64,000 bases of DNA from Croceicoccus marinus. Its GTDB lineage: Bacteria > Pseudomonadota > Alphaproteobacteria > Sphingomonadales > Sphingomonadaceae. Shown here one piece after another: positions 26,656-35,708 of the stretch. Numbering within the stretch: position 1 is the stretch's first letter; each line of letters starts with the position of its first letter. Below the pieces are notes generated by a model. The model was given only the letters and a program-made list of their open reading frames with translations, was not told where the DNA came from and did no database searches. Position numbers and translations under genes: made by a program. The stretch covers positions 186,001 to 250,000 of the forward strand of contig NZ_CP019602.1 in the NCBI RefSeq assembly GCF_001661675.2, written 5' to 3'.

Positions 26656-26672
26656 TTGGTGGAATCCACCAA
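26656..26672. promoter_or_regulatory. Perfect palindrome, likely operator of the Lrp/AsnC regulator
   Basis: TTGGTGGA-A-TCCACCAA is a 17-base perfect palindrome with one central base, in the 103-base divergent region between phhA and lrp. It ends 22 bases before the lrp ATG and lies 64 bases before the phhA ATG. The position fits a site for autoregulation and control of the catabolic operon. Confidence 0.6.
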
Positions 26673-26694
26673 CGGACGGGACTAGCTTGGCGCA

Positions 26695-27159
26695 ATGTCT
26701 CGCCTCGACGCCTATGATAAGCGGATCATCGCTGCCCTGCAGGAAGATGCACGCATGCCGATCGCCGCTGTGGCAGAGCGTGCCGCCCTGTCCGCCACCC
26801 CCGTCAGCCGGCGGGTCAAGCGGCTGGAGGACGACGGCGTGATTGCGGGCTATGCCCCGGTGCTCGACCTGCGCAAGCTGGGGTTCGAGCTGGAAGCCTA
26901 TGTGCTGATCAATCTGAAATCGCATTCCGACAAGACGATCGCCCGGTTCGAAACGTTGATCCGCGAGCATCCCTATATCGTGTCGTGCCACGCGGTGACG
27001 GGCGACATGGATTATATCCTGCGGGTCATCGCGCGGGACGTCGAACATCTCTCGCAGATCACGCTCAAGACGCTGGTCCGCATGGAAGGCGTGCGGGACG
27101 TGAAGTCGATCATTGCGCTGGAAGCAGTGAAGGAAAGCCGGGCGCCGCCGCTGGAATAA
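26695..27159 (+). CDS. Lrp/AsnC-family transcriptional regulator
   Basis: A 154-residue protein. The N-terminal helix-turn-helix reads DKRIIAALQEDARMPIAAVA then LSATPVSRRVKRLEDDGVIA. The C-terminal RAM ligand-binding domain includes YVLINLKSHSDKTI, HAVTGDMDYILRV and VKSIIALEAVKES. It is divergent from phhA-hpd-hmgA with a clear palindrome between them, so it probably senses an aromatic amino acid and controls that operon. Confidence 0.92.
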   Translation: MSRLDAYDKRIIAALQEDARMPIAAVAERAALSATPVSRRVKRLEDDGVIAGYAPVLDLRKLGFELEAYVLINLKSHSDKTIARFETLIREHPYIVSCHAVTGDMDYILRVIARDVEHLSQITLKTLVRMEGVRDVKSIIALEAVKESRAPPLE

Positions 27160-27180
27160 GCGGCAGCGCCCCGGCTCCCG

Positions 27181-30100
27181 TCACCGCGTCAGCAGGTTGC
27201 GTGCCTGGCTGGCGATCTGCGCCAGCATGGCGGGGGCGATCAGCGTGGTCGCCTTGGCGCGACCGATCATCGCACGGAAGCGCGCGATTGCCGCTTCGCG
27301 GTCCTCGGCCCAGGCTTCCACCGCTGCGAGCGGATCGTCCTTCGCCTTTTTCGAACGGGCGAGGTCGCGCAGGAATTCCAGCCGCATCTGCTGGAAATCG
27401 CGCGAAAGTCCCGCGACCAGCAGGCGCTCCCACGGATCCGACGGAGCCATCAGCGCCGCCGTCGATTGCGCCCAGTGCAGCCCCAGCAGGTCGCCCAGCC
27501 GGGTGAAGGCGGTGGTCAGGACGCGCGGCTCGATCGCCGTATCGGACGCAAGCTGGGCGAGCCCCACCGCGCCGTCGAGGTCGAACAGGCCTGCCACGCG
27601 CATGGCTTCCTCCTCGGGCACGCCGCCTTCGGCAAAGCGGTCGAGCAGCTTCTGCGAATTGGCGCGCGCGTCTTCCGCCAGCAGGTCGCGCGTGTCGGTC
27701 GCAAGCGCCTCGACCCCCTTGCTCAACCGGTCGAAGGTAGCGGACGGCTTCACATGCCCGCCGCTTGCCCGCAGCACGTCGGCCATATGACCGCGTACTG
27801 CGTTGGCTAGGTAGTCCAGCAGCAGCAGCCGCGCAGGTTCGGGCATGCGGGCCTGTTCGATATGGTCCCAGCAGCGGTCCAGCGCGAACAGCTTCGTCAC
27901 CACCGCGAAGGCCGCGGCGACTTCGGCCAGCGTGACGCTCTCCTCCTCGGCCAGTTCGAACGGGTGGACCAGGCCGAGCCGGTTGATCAGCGCATTGGCA
28001 AGCTGCGTCGCGATGATCTCGCGGCGCAGGCGGTGGCCCGCGATCTGCTTGCGGAAATCGTTCCGCATCGGCTGGGGGAAGGCCTCGAAGAGCAGGTTCT
28101 CGAGCCCTTCGTCGTCGGGCACGCCCGATGCCTCGATCCCCGCCTGCAGCCGCAGCTTGGCCGAGGACAGCAGCACGGCGAGTTCGGGACGGGTCAGGCC
28201 CTTGCCCTCCGCCGCGCGGCGGGCCAGCGTCTCGCTATCCGCCAGCCCCTCGGTCCGCCGGTCGAGGTCGCCGGTTTCCTCCAGCATCTCCATCACGCGC
28301 ACATGGCTGGCCGTGGCATGCGAGGCGCCGCGTTCGGCCACCGACAGGGCAAGCGCCTGCAGCCGGTTGTCCTCCAGCACGATCGCGGCAACCTCGTCGG
28401 TCATCTCTACCAGCAGGGCGTTGCGGCGCTCCTCGGACAGGCGGCCGGATCGGCGCGCGGCGGCGAAGGCGATCTTGATGTTCACCTCGTTGTCCGAACA
28501 GTCGACGCCGGCCGAATTGTCGATGAAGTCGGTGTTGATCCGCCCGCCGTCCAGCCCGAACTCGATGCGCGCGGCCTGGGTGATGCCAAGGTTCGCGCCT
28601 TCGCCGACGACCTTCACGCGCAGGTCGCTGGCGTTGATGCGCAAGGCGTCATTGGTGGGATCGCCCACCTGCGCGTTCATCTCGTGGCTGGCCTTCACAT
28701 AGGTGCCGATGCCGCCGAACCACAGCAGGTCGGCGGGAGCGGCCAGGATCGCCGCGATCAGGCGGTCGGGCTCGATCTCGCTGTCCTCGACGCCCAGCGC
28801 CTCGCGCGCTTCGGGGGAGAGCGGGATGTGCTTCATCGTGCGGGGGAACACGCCGCCGCCCTTGCTGATCAGCGCCTTGTCGTAATCGTCCCAGCTTGAA
28901 TGCGACAGTTCGAACAGGCGCTTACGCTCTTTCCAACCCTTGGCGGCGTCTGGATCCGGGTCGATAAAGATGTGGCGGTGGTCGAATGCCGCGACCAGGC
29001 GGATCGCCTTGGACAACAGCATGCCATTGCCGAACACGTCGCCCGACATGTCGCCGCAGCCCACCACGCGGATCGGGTCGGACTGCACGTCGACGCCCAT
29101 CTCGCGGAAATGTCGCTGCACCGAAATCCACGCGCCGCGCGCGGTGATGCCCATCGCCTTGTGGTCGTATCCGTACGATCCGCCGCTGGCGAACGCATCG
29201 TCGAGCCAGAAGCCGCGCTCCTCGGCGATGGCGTTGGCGACATCGGAAAAGCGCGCGGTGCCCTTGTCGGCGGCGACGACGAAATAGGGATCGTCGCCGT
29301 CAAGGCACAGCACGCCTTCGGGATGCACGACCTTGTCGTTAACGATATTGTCGGTGACCGAAAGCAGCGTGCGGATGAAGACCTGGTAGCTGGCCTTACC
29401 TTCGGCGGCCCAGGCTGCGCGGTCGCGCGTGGGATCGGGCAGCTGCTTGGGATAGAAGCCGCCCTTCGCGCCGGTCGGCACGATCACGGCGTTCTTCACG
29501 CGCTGCGCCTTCATCAGGCCCAGGATCTCGGTGCGGAAATCGTCGCGCCGGTCGGACCAGCGCAGGCCGCCGCGCGCGACCGGCCCGGCGCGCAGGTGAA
29601 TGCCCTCAGCCCGACGCGAATAGACGAAGATCTCGCGCCATGGCACGGGCTTGGGCAGGCCGGGAACAAGCGACGAATCGATCTTGAACGCCAGCGCTTC
29701 CGCCGCCGCCGGGGCGAAGGCATTGGTGCGCAGGATCGCATCGACCAGGCTCTGGTACTGGCGCAGCAGGCGGTCGTCGTTGATCAGTTCGACCTTGAGC
29801 AGCGAGGTCCGGATATCCTCGCGCGCGTCGGCGGCAGCCTTTTCGCGGTCGCCCTTGAAGCCGGGCTGGTGACAGGCGCGGAACAGCGCCAGCAAATTGC
29901 GCGTGATGCCGGGGTTGCGGGCCAGTGTGCTGACCGCGGACACGATGGTGAAGCCCAGCCCGCCCTGCCGGAAATAGCGGTACATGGCGCGCAGCCAGTC
30001 GGTTTCGCTTGCGCTCAGCCCGGCCGAGATGACGAGGCGGTTGAACTGGTCGTTCTCCGCCGTGCTGTTAAGGACCGCGGCGATCGCGTCTTCGATGGCA

Positions 30101-31932
30101 TCGGCGCGGGTAAGCAGCTCGTTCGGATCCTCGCCCCCGATCAGGCCCAGCCCGAAATCGTGGATCGTGCCAAGCCCGCCCGCGCCGAGCAGGGTGGGGA
30201 TTTCGGACATGACGCGGAAGCCGAAATTCTCCAGCGCCGGGACCGCATCGGACAGCGGAAGCTGGCCGTGCTGCTGATAGACCTTCAGCCGCAGCGGCTC
30301 GTCCTCGGTCGCGGGCTGATGGTCGGGGCAATAGAGCCGCACCGCGCGCGCCGGGGGCGCATCGGCGGCCGCGCCTTCGGCGGTCCCAGTGATGCCGTGA
30401 AGCCGCGAAATGTCGCGCGCCGCCTCGGTGGAGCCATAGAAACTGCGGTAGGATGCCGGGAAATACTCCGCATAGCGCGCCGAAATGGCAGCCGCGCGGG
30501 TGCTGTCCTCAAGCTTGGCAAGCTCGCCCTCGACCGCCTCGCTCCAGCCGCGCAGCATGATCTGCAGCTGGTCGTCCAGCGCCGCCTCGTCGAATTCGCC
30601 GTCGATGGCCCTGATGTCGAGCACGAAGCGGATCATGGCCAGGTTGCCGCCCTCGACCTGCAGGCTCCAGTCCAGCACCTCTGCGCCGATCGCGTCTTCC
30701 AGCATGCCCAGGATGCGCAGCCGGACTTCGGTCGACAGCATGTCGCGCGGCAGCCAGACGAAGGCGAACAGATGGCGCGCCAGCGGAGCCTCTACCAGCG
30801 TCAGGCGCGGGCGGGGGCGGTCGGCCAGGCTGGTCATCGCGGTCGCCACCCGCTCGATATCGCGTTCCGAGAAACCGATCAGCAGGTCGTGCGGCAATTC
30901 TGTCAGCGCATGGACCAGCGCCTTGCCGGTATGCGCGCCGCTGTCGAAGCCCAGCCGGTCCATCATGTGGGTCAGCTGCTGGCGCATGCGCGGCACGCGG
31001 TCGGGCGGAGAGGCCAGCGCCGCGCTGGTCCAGATGCCGGCGTGCACCGACAGCGCCGCGACCTGCCCGTCCACGACCAGCGGGACGATGAACAGGTCGA
31101 TGGGCACGCGGCGATGGACGTGCGACACCGCATTGGCCTTGACGATCAGCGGGGCGTGCCCGCGATTGTCGCCGCCCGGATCGTCGAACCAGGCAAAGGC
31201 GCGGTCGAACGAGGCGGGGGCCAGCATCTCGCGCGCGCTCTTGCGGCAGATGCCCAGCTTGTGCGTCATCGAACCGTCGCGCTTGCGGGTGACGTGGCCC
31301 AGCTGCGTCAGCATGTCGTCGCCCAGCCAGCGCAGCAGCGCCGCGCCCTCGGGGTCGGAGATGCGCTCGGCATCCTCCAGTATGGCGCTGTGCATGCGGG
31401 GCCAGTCCTCGACCGCGGCGCGTACGTCGGCCAGCGTGGTGCGGATGGCCGAGGCAAGCTCGCGCCGCGCCTTGGCGTCGATGCGCGCGGTTTCGATATA
31501 GATCATCGATTCGCGCGTCTCGCCCGCGCCCTGGCCGCTCATCAGCGCATTCAGCGCGCCGCCTTCGCGCCGGACGGGAACGACCGGATGCAGCAGGCGG
31601 TCGATCACCAGCCCCTGCGCGGCAAGGGTCGATGCGATCGAATCGACCAGGAACGGCATGTCGTCGTTGATGATCGCCAGCCGCATGAAGCGGTGCGCGT
31701 CATTGGCGGTCGCGACCTCGATCACCGCCTCGCCGTGCTCGCGCGTGGCGGCGGCGTCGAGGATGAAGCCCGTGACCGCGTCCATCTCGGCATCGGACAG
31801 CGGGGTGTCGCCCGACAGCAGCGATGCGCGGATATGCGCCGCCAGTATGTCCTTGCGGTCCTGGCCGTCGGTCTTGCCGCGCGCGTCGGTCTTGTCCCCG
31901 GCGGTTTTCTTGTCCCCGGCTTCGGTAGCCAT
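27181..31932 (-). CDS. NAD-specific glutamate dehydrogenase, large type
   Basis: A 1583-residue protein of the large bacterial NAD-GDH family, which deaminates glutamate to 2-oxoglutarate. The N-terminal half is regulatory, with ACT-like parts (LAIINDDMPFLVDSIASTLA). The catalytic domain starts near residue 780, with RSDRRDDFRTEILGLMKAQR (here GGLRWSDRRDDF) and VPTGAKGGFYPKQLPD at the lysine region. CGDMSGDVFGNGMLLSK, WFGGIGTYVKAS and NSAGVDCSDNEVNIK follow. The ATG at 31932 gives MATEAGDKK and has GAGGG 7 bases upstream; the first 30 or so residues are charged and low in complexity. It is convergent with lrp and monocistronic. Its role is likely amino-acid use. Confidence 0.94.
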   Translation of the reverse strand: MATEAGDKKTAGDKTDARGKTDGQDRKDILAAHIRASLLSGDTPLSDAEMDAVTGFILDAAATREHGEAVIEVATANDAHRFMRLAIINDDMPFLVDSIASTLAAQGLVIDRLLHPVVPVRREGGALNALMSGQGAGETRESMIYIETARIDAKARRELASAIRTTLADVRAAVEDWPRMHSAILEDAERISDPEGAALLRWLGDDMLTQLGHVTRKRDGSMTHKLGICRKSAREMLAPASFDRAFAWFDDPGGDNRGHAPLIVKANAVSHVHRRVPIDLFIVPLVVDGQVAALSVHAGIWTSAALASPPDRVPRMRQQLTHMMDRLGFDSGAHTGKALVHALTELPHDLLIGFSERDIERVATAMTSLADRPRPRLTLVEAPLARHLFAFVWLPRDMLSTEVRLRILGMLEDAIGAEVLDWSLQVEGGNLAMIRFVLDIRAIDGEFDEAALDDQLQIMLRGWSEAVEGELAKLEDSTRAAAISARYAEYFPASYRSFYGSTEAARDISRLHGITGTAEGAAADAPPARAVRLYCPDHQPATEDEPLRLKVYQQHGQLPLSDAVPALENFGFRVMSEIPTLLGAGGLGTIHDFGLGLIGGEDPNELLTRADAIEDAIAAVLNSTAENDQFNRLVISAGLSASETDWLRAMYRYFRQGGLGFTIVSAVSTLARNPGITRNLLALFRACHQPGFKGDREKAAADAREDIRTSLLKVELINDDRLLRQYQSLVDAILRTNAFAPAAAEALAFKIDSSLVPGLPKPVPWREIFVYSRRAEGIHLRAGPVARGGLRWSDRRDDFRTEILGLMKAQRVKNAVIVPTGAKGGFYPKQLPDPTRDRAAWAAEGKASYQVFIRTLLSVTDNIVNDKVVHPEGVLCLDGDDPYFVVAADKGTARFSDVANAIAEERGFWLDDAFASGGSYGYDHKAMGITARGAWISVQRHFREMGVDVQSDPIRVVGCGDMSGDVFGNGMLLSKAIRLVAAFDHRHIFIDPDPDAAKGWKERKRLFELSHSSWDDYDKALISKGGGVFPRTMKHIPLSPEAREALGVEDSEIEPDRLIAAILAAPADLLWFGGIGTYVKASHEMNAQVGDPTNDALRINASDLRVKVVGEGANLGITQAARIEFGLDGGRINTDFIDNSAGVDCSDNEVNIKIAFAAARRSGRLSEERRNALLVEMTDEVAAIVLEDNRLQALALSVAERGASHATASHVRVMEMLEETGDLDRRTEGLADSETLARRAAEGKGLTRPELAVLLSSAKLRLQAGIEASGVPDDEGLENLLFEAFPQPMRNDFRKQIAGHRLRREIIATQLANALINRLGLVHPFELAEEESVTLAEVAAAFAVVTKLFALDRCWDHIEQARMPEPARLLLLDYLANAVRGHMADVLRASGGHVKPSATFDRLSKGVEALATDTRDLLAEDARANSQKLLDRFAEGGVPEEEAMRVAGLFDLDGAVGLAQLASDTAIEPRVLTTAFTRLGDLLGLHWAQSTAALMAPSDPWERLLVAGLSRDFQQMRLEFLRDLARSKKAKDDPLAAVEAWAEDREAAIARFRAMIGRAKATTLIAPAMLAQIASQARNLLTR

Positions 31933-32703
31933 GTATGTCCCTCTCTCACTTCGTCGGGCCGGTGTCGGCCCCGATAGCGTCCATGCGGATGCTATCGATA
32001 CAGCCCGGACCATCGTTCGTTCCCGCCCGCGATGCCAGCGCGGGGCGGAAGCGGCCTGTTTCGGATGGGATGGATTTGGAACCGGGCGGTTTCAATTGCA
32101 ACGAGGTTTCGGCGCGGGCCGACGTTCCGGGTCGCGATTGCCCGGCCGGTGTGGCCCCGAACGGTGTGGCCCCGACCGGTGTTGCCCCGACCGGTGTAGC
32201 GAGGCCGCCGGGGCGGTGGCGGGGCGGTAACTGACAGGGATGCAAATATCCGATTCGCGGCGGCGTTTATGTTAACAAGAGAGGTAAACGCGCAGGCCAG
32301 GCCGCATATTCCGTGCCAAGGCGAGACAGTCATGCCCGCAGTAAATTTACCACGCCATAAAGCTGCTGTTATCAAACGTTTTTTTAAAGGCATGACGAGG
32401 GATTTCATCAATCTAACGAAATGACAGCCCTTGTTAGATTTCCAAAGCGCCAAGCCGTTGAAATGCAACGGTTCCGGTGGGCGGGGGGATAAAGATTGAC
32501 GATTCTTAACGGCGGGCGCAAATCTGGAGTCATTCCAGAGGGATGCGTGGGGCGCAGCCTTGCGGGGTTCGCCTGTCGGCAGGACAGGTTCCCAGGGTAG
32601 GCATTTCGGATGGAATGGGGGGAAACCGGAAATAGAGGCCGGAAACCTTCGGAATTAGCCAAACTGCGCTTGGGTCCAATCTTGACCTAGAGGGGTATTG
32701 AAC
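31933..32703. other. Long intergenic region between glutamate dehydrogenase and flp
   Basis: About 770 bases without a supported gene. The part near the dehydrogenase is GC-rich and contains a 15-base tandem repeat (see separate entry). From about 32,260 the sequence is richer in A and T and probably holds the flp/tad promoter region. Frames across it look like chance. Confidence 0.5.
32146..32201. repeat. 15-base tandem repeat, nearly four copies
   Basis: Units CCGGTGTGGCCCCGA, ACGGTGTGGCCCCGA and CCGGTGTTGCCCCGA at 32146, 32161 and 32176, then a partial unit CCGGTGTAGCG at 32191. It lies in non-coding sequence about 215 bases upstream of the glutamate dehydrogenase start. Confidence 0.75.
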
Positions 32704-32961
32704 ATGAAGACTTTCATCAAGAATTTCATCGCTGACGAATCGGGCGCCTCGGCTGCCGAATATGCCCTGATCATCGCCGTCGTCGGCGTGGGCATCGGCG
32801 CTGCTGCGCTGGTGCTGGGTGCTAACGTTGAGAGCGCCGTCGGTAACGCCGCGAACGAGGTGAATAACTGCAACAACAGCGAAGCAACTGCTGGCAAGTA
32901 TACTTCCGGCTCCGTTACCTGCGATGATAGCGGTGATGCAGCGGAAGTCACCGGCAGCTAA
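32704..32961 (+). CDS. flp: Flp/Fap-type pilin
   Basis: An 85-residue type IVb prepilin. The short leader MKTFIKNFIADESG precedes the processed stretch ASAAEYALIIAVVGVGIGAA, with the conserved Glu-Tyr of Flp pilins. The C-terminus contains two cysteines. The ATG at 32704 is preceded by AGAGGGG with 8 bases spacing. It is the major pilin of the tad locus, separated from cpaB by a strong terminator, so it can be expressed at a higher level than the assembly genes. Confidence 0.93.
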   Translation: MKTFIKNFIADESGASAAEYALIIAVVGVGIGAAALVLGANVESAVGNAANEVNNCNNSEATAGKYTSGSVTCDDSGDAAEVTGS

Positions 32962-32970
32962 TCGTCGAAC

Positions 32971-33007
32971 AAGCCTCGCCGCAGTATTTTGCGGTGAGGC
33001 TTTTTCT
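32971..33007 (+). terminator. Intrinsic terminator after flp
   Basis: Stem GCCTCGCCGCA pairs with TGCGGTGAGGC (one G-T pair) around a short GTATTT loop, followed by TTTTTC. It begins about 10 bases after the flp stop and separates flp from cpaB. Confidence 0.85.
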
Positions 33008-33111
33008 TTCCCGCTCCCTAATGGGACGGTAGGGACTCTTACACTTTTCCCGGTTAACAGTGCGTGTTAAGAGAATGACAGATTGATCGCGGCTGAGGGG
33101 GCGCGAGGGGG

Positions 33112-33990
33112 ATGATCGGACGTAACTGGATAATGCTGTTGGTGGCGATCGGTGTCGGCCTGATCGCCGTGGTCCTCGCCAATTCCTATTTCTCGGGTAT
33201 CGAGGCAGAGCAGGAACGGCTGGCCGAGCAGCAGGAAGTGGCGCGCATCGTGGTCGCCACCCAGCCGCTGGAATTCGGCACCGCCATCACCACCGAAAAC
33301 ACCCGCATGCAGAATTTCCCGGCGAACTCGGTCCCGACCGGCGCCTTCTTCTCGGTCGAGGAGCTGGTGCAGGGCGGGCAGGTCGCCATCCGGCCCATCG
33401 TGCCGGGCGAACCCGTGCTGGCCGACAAGCTGAGCGGCCGCGCCGTGCTGTCCGCCAACCTGCCCGACGGCATGCGCGCCGTGTCCTTCCCGGTCAACGC
33501 GACCACCATGGTATCGGGCTTCGTGCGCCCCGCCGACGTGGTCGACGTGCTGATGACCCGCGGCGAGGGCGAGGACCGGATCGTCGAGGTGATCATGGAA
33601 AGCGTGCCCGTGCTGGCCATCGACCAGGTCGCGAACGAGAATGCGACCGAGCCCGGCGTCGGCGGCAATGTCACCGTGATGGTCGACCAGTACGACGCGC
33701 AGAAGATCACGCTCGCCCGCCAGCTTGGCCAGCTGAGCCTTGCGCTGCGCAATGTCGAGAACCAGGAGCCGGGACCCGGCATCGCCGTCTCGTCCCGCGA
33801 CATCGGCAGCGGCTATCGCCCGCCGGTCCGCACCGCCTATACCGAACCGCGCCCGTCGGCGCCCGCAGCACCGCGTGCCCCTTCGGCGGCACCGGCAGCT
33901 GCACCCGCTCGCCCTTCGGGGCCGAGCATGACCGTGGTGCGCGGCACCGACACCGCGGATTATTCCGTAGACCGCCTTGGGGGGAGGTGA
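33112..33990 (+). CDS. cpaB: Flp pilus assembly protein CpaB/RcpC
   Basis: A 292-residue periplasmic/inner-membrane protein. An N-terminal membrane segment, IMLLVAIGVGLIAVVLANSY, is followed by the SAF domain (ARIVVATQPLEFGTAITTEN and GQVAIRPIVPGEPVLADKL). Then comes the RcpC region (GMRAVSFPVNATTMVSGFVR, PADVVDVLM). The tail from about residue 235 is rich in Pro and Ala. It links the secretin to the inner-membrane machine. The secretin gene starts 5 bases after its stop. Confidence 0.92.
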   Translation: MIGRNWIMLLVAIGVGLIAVVLANSYFSGIEAEQERLAEQQEVARIVVATQPLEFGTAITTENTRMQNFPANSVPTGAFFSVEELVQGGQVAIRPIVPGEPVLADKLSGRAVLSANLPDGMRAVSFPVNATTMVSGFVRPADVVDVLMTRGEGEDRIVEVIMESVPVLAIDQVANENATEPGVGGNVTVMVDQYDAQKITLARQLGQLSLALRNVENQEPGPGIAVSSRDIGSGYRPPVRTAYTEPRPSAPAAPRAPSAAPAAAPARPSGPSMTVVRGTDTADYSVDRLGGR

Positions 33991-33994
33991 TCTC

Positions 33995-35386
33995 ATGCGC
34001 AGCAAGAACATAATGGCCGCACTGGCGCTTGGCGCCGCCCTGCCGCTCGCAGCACCGGCCATGGCCCAGAGCTATGGGGGCCAGGATTACGGCCTGCACG
34101 CAGGCGGGCTGGAAGTGCCCATCAACAAGAGCCAGGTCGTCACCAGCGACCGCGCGATCAGCCGCGCCATGGTGGGCAGCGCCGAGATCGCGGACGTGCT
34201 GCCGATCTCGGACCGATCGATCTATGTGCTGGGCAAGTCGGCGGGCACGACCAGCCTGACCCTGTACGACCGCAACAACCAGGTCATCGCGGTGATGGAC
34301 GTCACGGTCGGCCCCGATGTCGACGGCATCCGCGGCGAACTGGCGTCGCTGATGCCGGGCGAGGACGTGTCGGCGCGCCTGTCGGCGGGGTCGGTGATCC
34401 TGTCCGGCTTCGTCAGCGACGCGGGCGCCGCCAGCCGCGCCTCTCGCATTGCCGAGGCTTTCGCGGGCGACAAGGTGGTGAACCTGCTTTCCGTGGGCGG
34501 CAGCCAGCAGGTGATGCTGGAAGTACGCTTTGCCGAGGTGAACCGCACGGTGGGCAGCCAGTTCGGCGCGCGCGGCGTGGGCATCAGCGACAGCGGCGAT
34601 TTCGGCTTCGCGATCGGGCCGGGGGCTTCAGCCTCGAACGCCGGCGGCCTGAACGTGAGCGAGATCACCGGCGCCTTTGGTATCATCGGCACTTTGTTCA
34701 ACATCGGCGACATCAATATCGAGGCCTATCTCGACACGCTGGAAGCCAAGGGCATGGCCAAGACGCTGGCCGAGCCGACGCTGGTCGCGCTGTCCGGCGA
34801 ACCTGCCTCGTTCCTGGCGGGCGGCGAGTTCCCGATCCCCGTTGCGGGCGGCGCGGGCGGCAATGCCGATGCGATCACCGTCGCGTTCAAGACCTTCGGT
34901 GTCAGCCTTGCCTTCACGCCCACCGTGCTGGGCAACAGCGTCATCAACCTGGTCGTCGAGCCGGAGGTCAGCTCGCTGGATCCTTCCGCATCGGTCACGA
35001 TCAACGACATCGCGATACCGGGCCTGCAAACGCGCCGCGCCAGCACGACGCTGGAACTGCGCGACGGCGAAAGCTTCGCCATCGCCGGCCTGCTGCGCGA
35101 GGACATGAACTCCACCGTGTCGCAGATGCCGCTGCTCGGCTCGATCCCGATCCTGGGGTCGCTGTTCCGGTCGACCGAATACCAGAAGGGCCAGACCGAA
35201 CTGCTGATCGTCGTCACGCCGCGGCTGGTGAAGCCGATCCGGCCCGGATATGTGAACCTGCCGACCGACCGGGTCGAGGATCCCGATCCTCTCGACGTGC
35301 ATCTGGTCGGGGACGACTATCAGCCCGTGCCGCTGACCCCCCGCACGCCAGCCCCTGCCCAGGAGGTTCCGGACTATGAATATTAA
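33995..35386 (+). CDS. cpaC: Flp pilus secretin CpaC/RcpA
   Basis: A 463-residue outer-membrane secretin. A signal peptide ends in LAAPAMAQSYG. The N-terminal domain VPINKSQVVTSDRAISRAMV is followed by a BON-like part, then the secretin core (QVMLEVRFAEVNRTVGSQFG, KTLAEPTLVALSGEPASFLA, QTELLIVVTPRLVKP). The ATG at 33995 is preceded by GGGGAGG at about 8 bases. It forms the channel for the pilus and overlaps the next lipoprotein gene by 11 bases. Confidence 0.93.
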   Translation: MRSKNIMAALALGAALPLAAPAMAQSYGGQDYGLHAGGLEVPINKSQVVTSDRAISRAMVGSAEIADVLPISDRSIYVLGKSAGTTSLTLYDRNNQVIAVMDVTVGPDVDGIRGELASLMPGEDVSARLSAGSVILSGFVSDAGAASRASRIAEAFAGDKVVNLLSVGGSQQVMLEVRFAEVNRTVGSQFGARGVGISDSGDFGFAIGPGASASNAGGLNVSEITGAFGIIGTLFNIGDINIEAYLDTLEAKGMAKTLAEPTLVALSGEPASFLAGGEFPIPVAGGAGGNADAITVAFKTFGVSLAFTPTVLGNSVINLVVEPEVSSLDPSASVTINDIAIPGLQTRRASTTLELRDGESFAIAGLLREDMNSTVSQMPLLGSIPILGSLFRSTEYQKGQTELLIVVTPRLVKPIRPGYVNLPTDRVEDPDPLDVHLVGDDYQPVPLTPRTPAPAQEVPDYEY

Positions 35387-35675
35387 GCTGCTGATCCTGC
35401 CCGCCGCGGCGGTGCTGACGGGCGGTTGCTCCTATTACGGCAGCCAGGAAGCCGGGGTGTTCGATCCGGCCGCGTTCGGCGAAGCCAACCGGCAGGCCTA
35501 TGCCGCGATGATCATTAATCCCGACCCCGTCTATGACGAGGACCTGACCTATTCGGCCGAAATCGCGAACGAGGCTGTCGAAGCCTATCGCGCGGGCGAG
35601 GTCGAAGAACCCGAGGTGCAGACGCAAAGCGGGCTCCAGGGCCTGAACATGGGCGGCGGCGGCGGCGGCAGCTGA
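35376..35675 (+). CDS. Small lipoprotein in the tad locus
   Basis: A 99-residue protein with signal peptide MNIKLLILPAAAVLTGGCS and lipobox TGGC. The mature part is acidic and ends in a run of glycines. It sits where cpaD or a small tad lipoprotein is found in other loci, but I do not recognise a CpaD domain. AGGAGG lies just before the ATG, inside cpaC. By position it may help secretin assembly. Confidence 0.75.
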   Translation: MNIKLLILPAAAVLTGGCSYYGSQEAGVFDPAAFGEANRQAYAAMIINPDPVYDEDLTYSAEIANEAVEAYRAGEVEEPEVQTQSGLQGLNMGGGGGGS

Positions 35676-35708
35676 TCTGCCGGACAAGCGAGATGATGGC
35701 GACGAGAG

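Noticed and set aside
28900..31977. Open frame of 1025 codons on the plus strand opposite the glutamate dehydrogenase
   Set aside because: It mirrors the codon pattern of a real GC-rich gene, has Arg/Ala/Gly/His-rich composition and no recognisable motif; the minus-strand dehydrogenase explains the region.
31946..32245. Frames through the 15-base repeat giving GATPV or GVAPT repeats
   Set aside because: No ribosome site, no signal peptide and no conservation argument; judged non-coding repeat.
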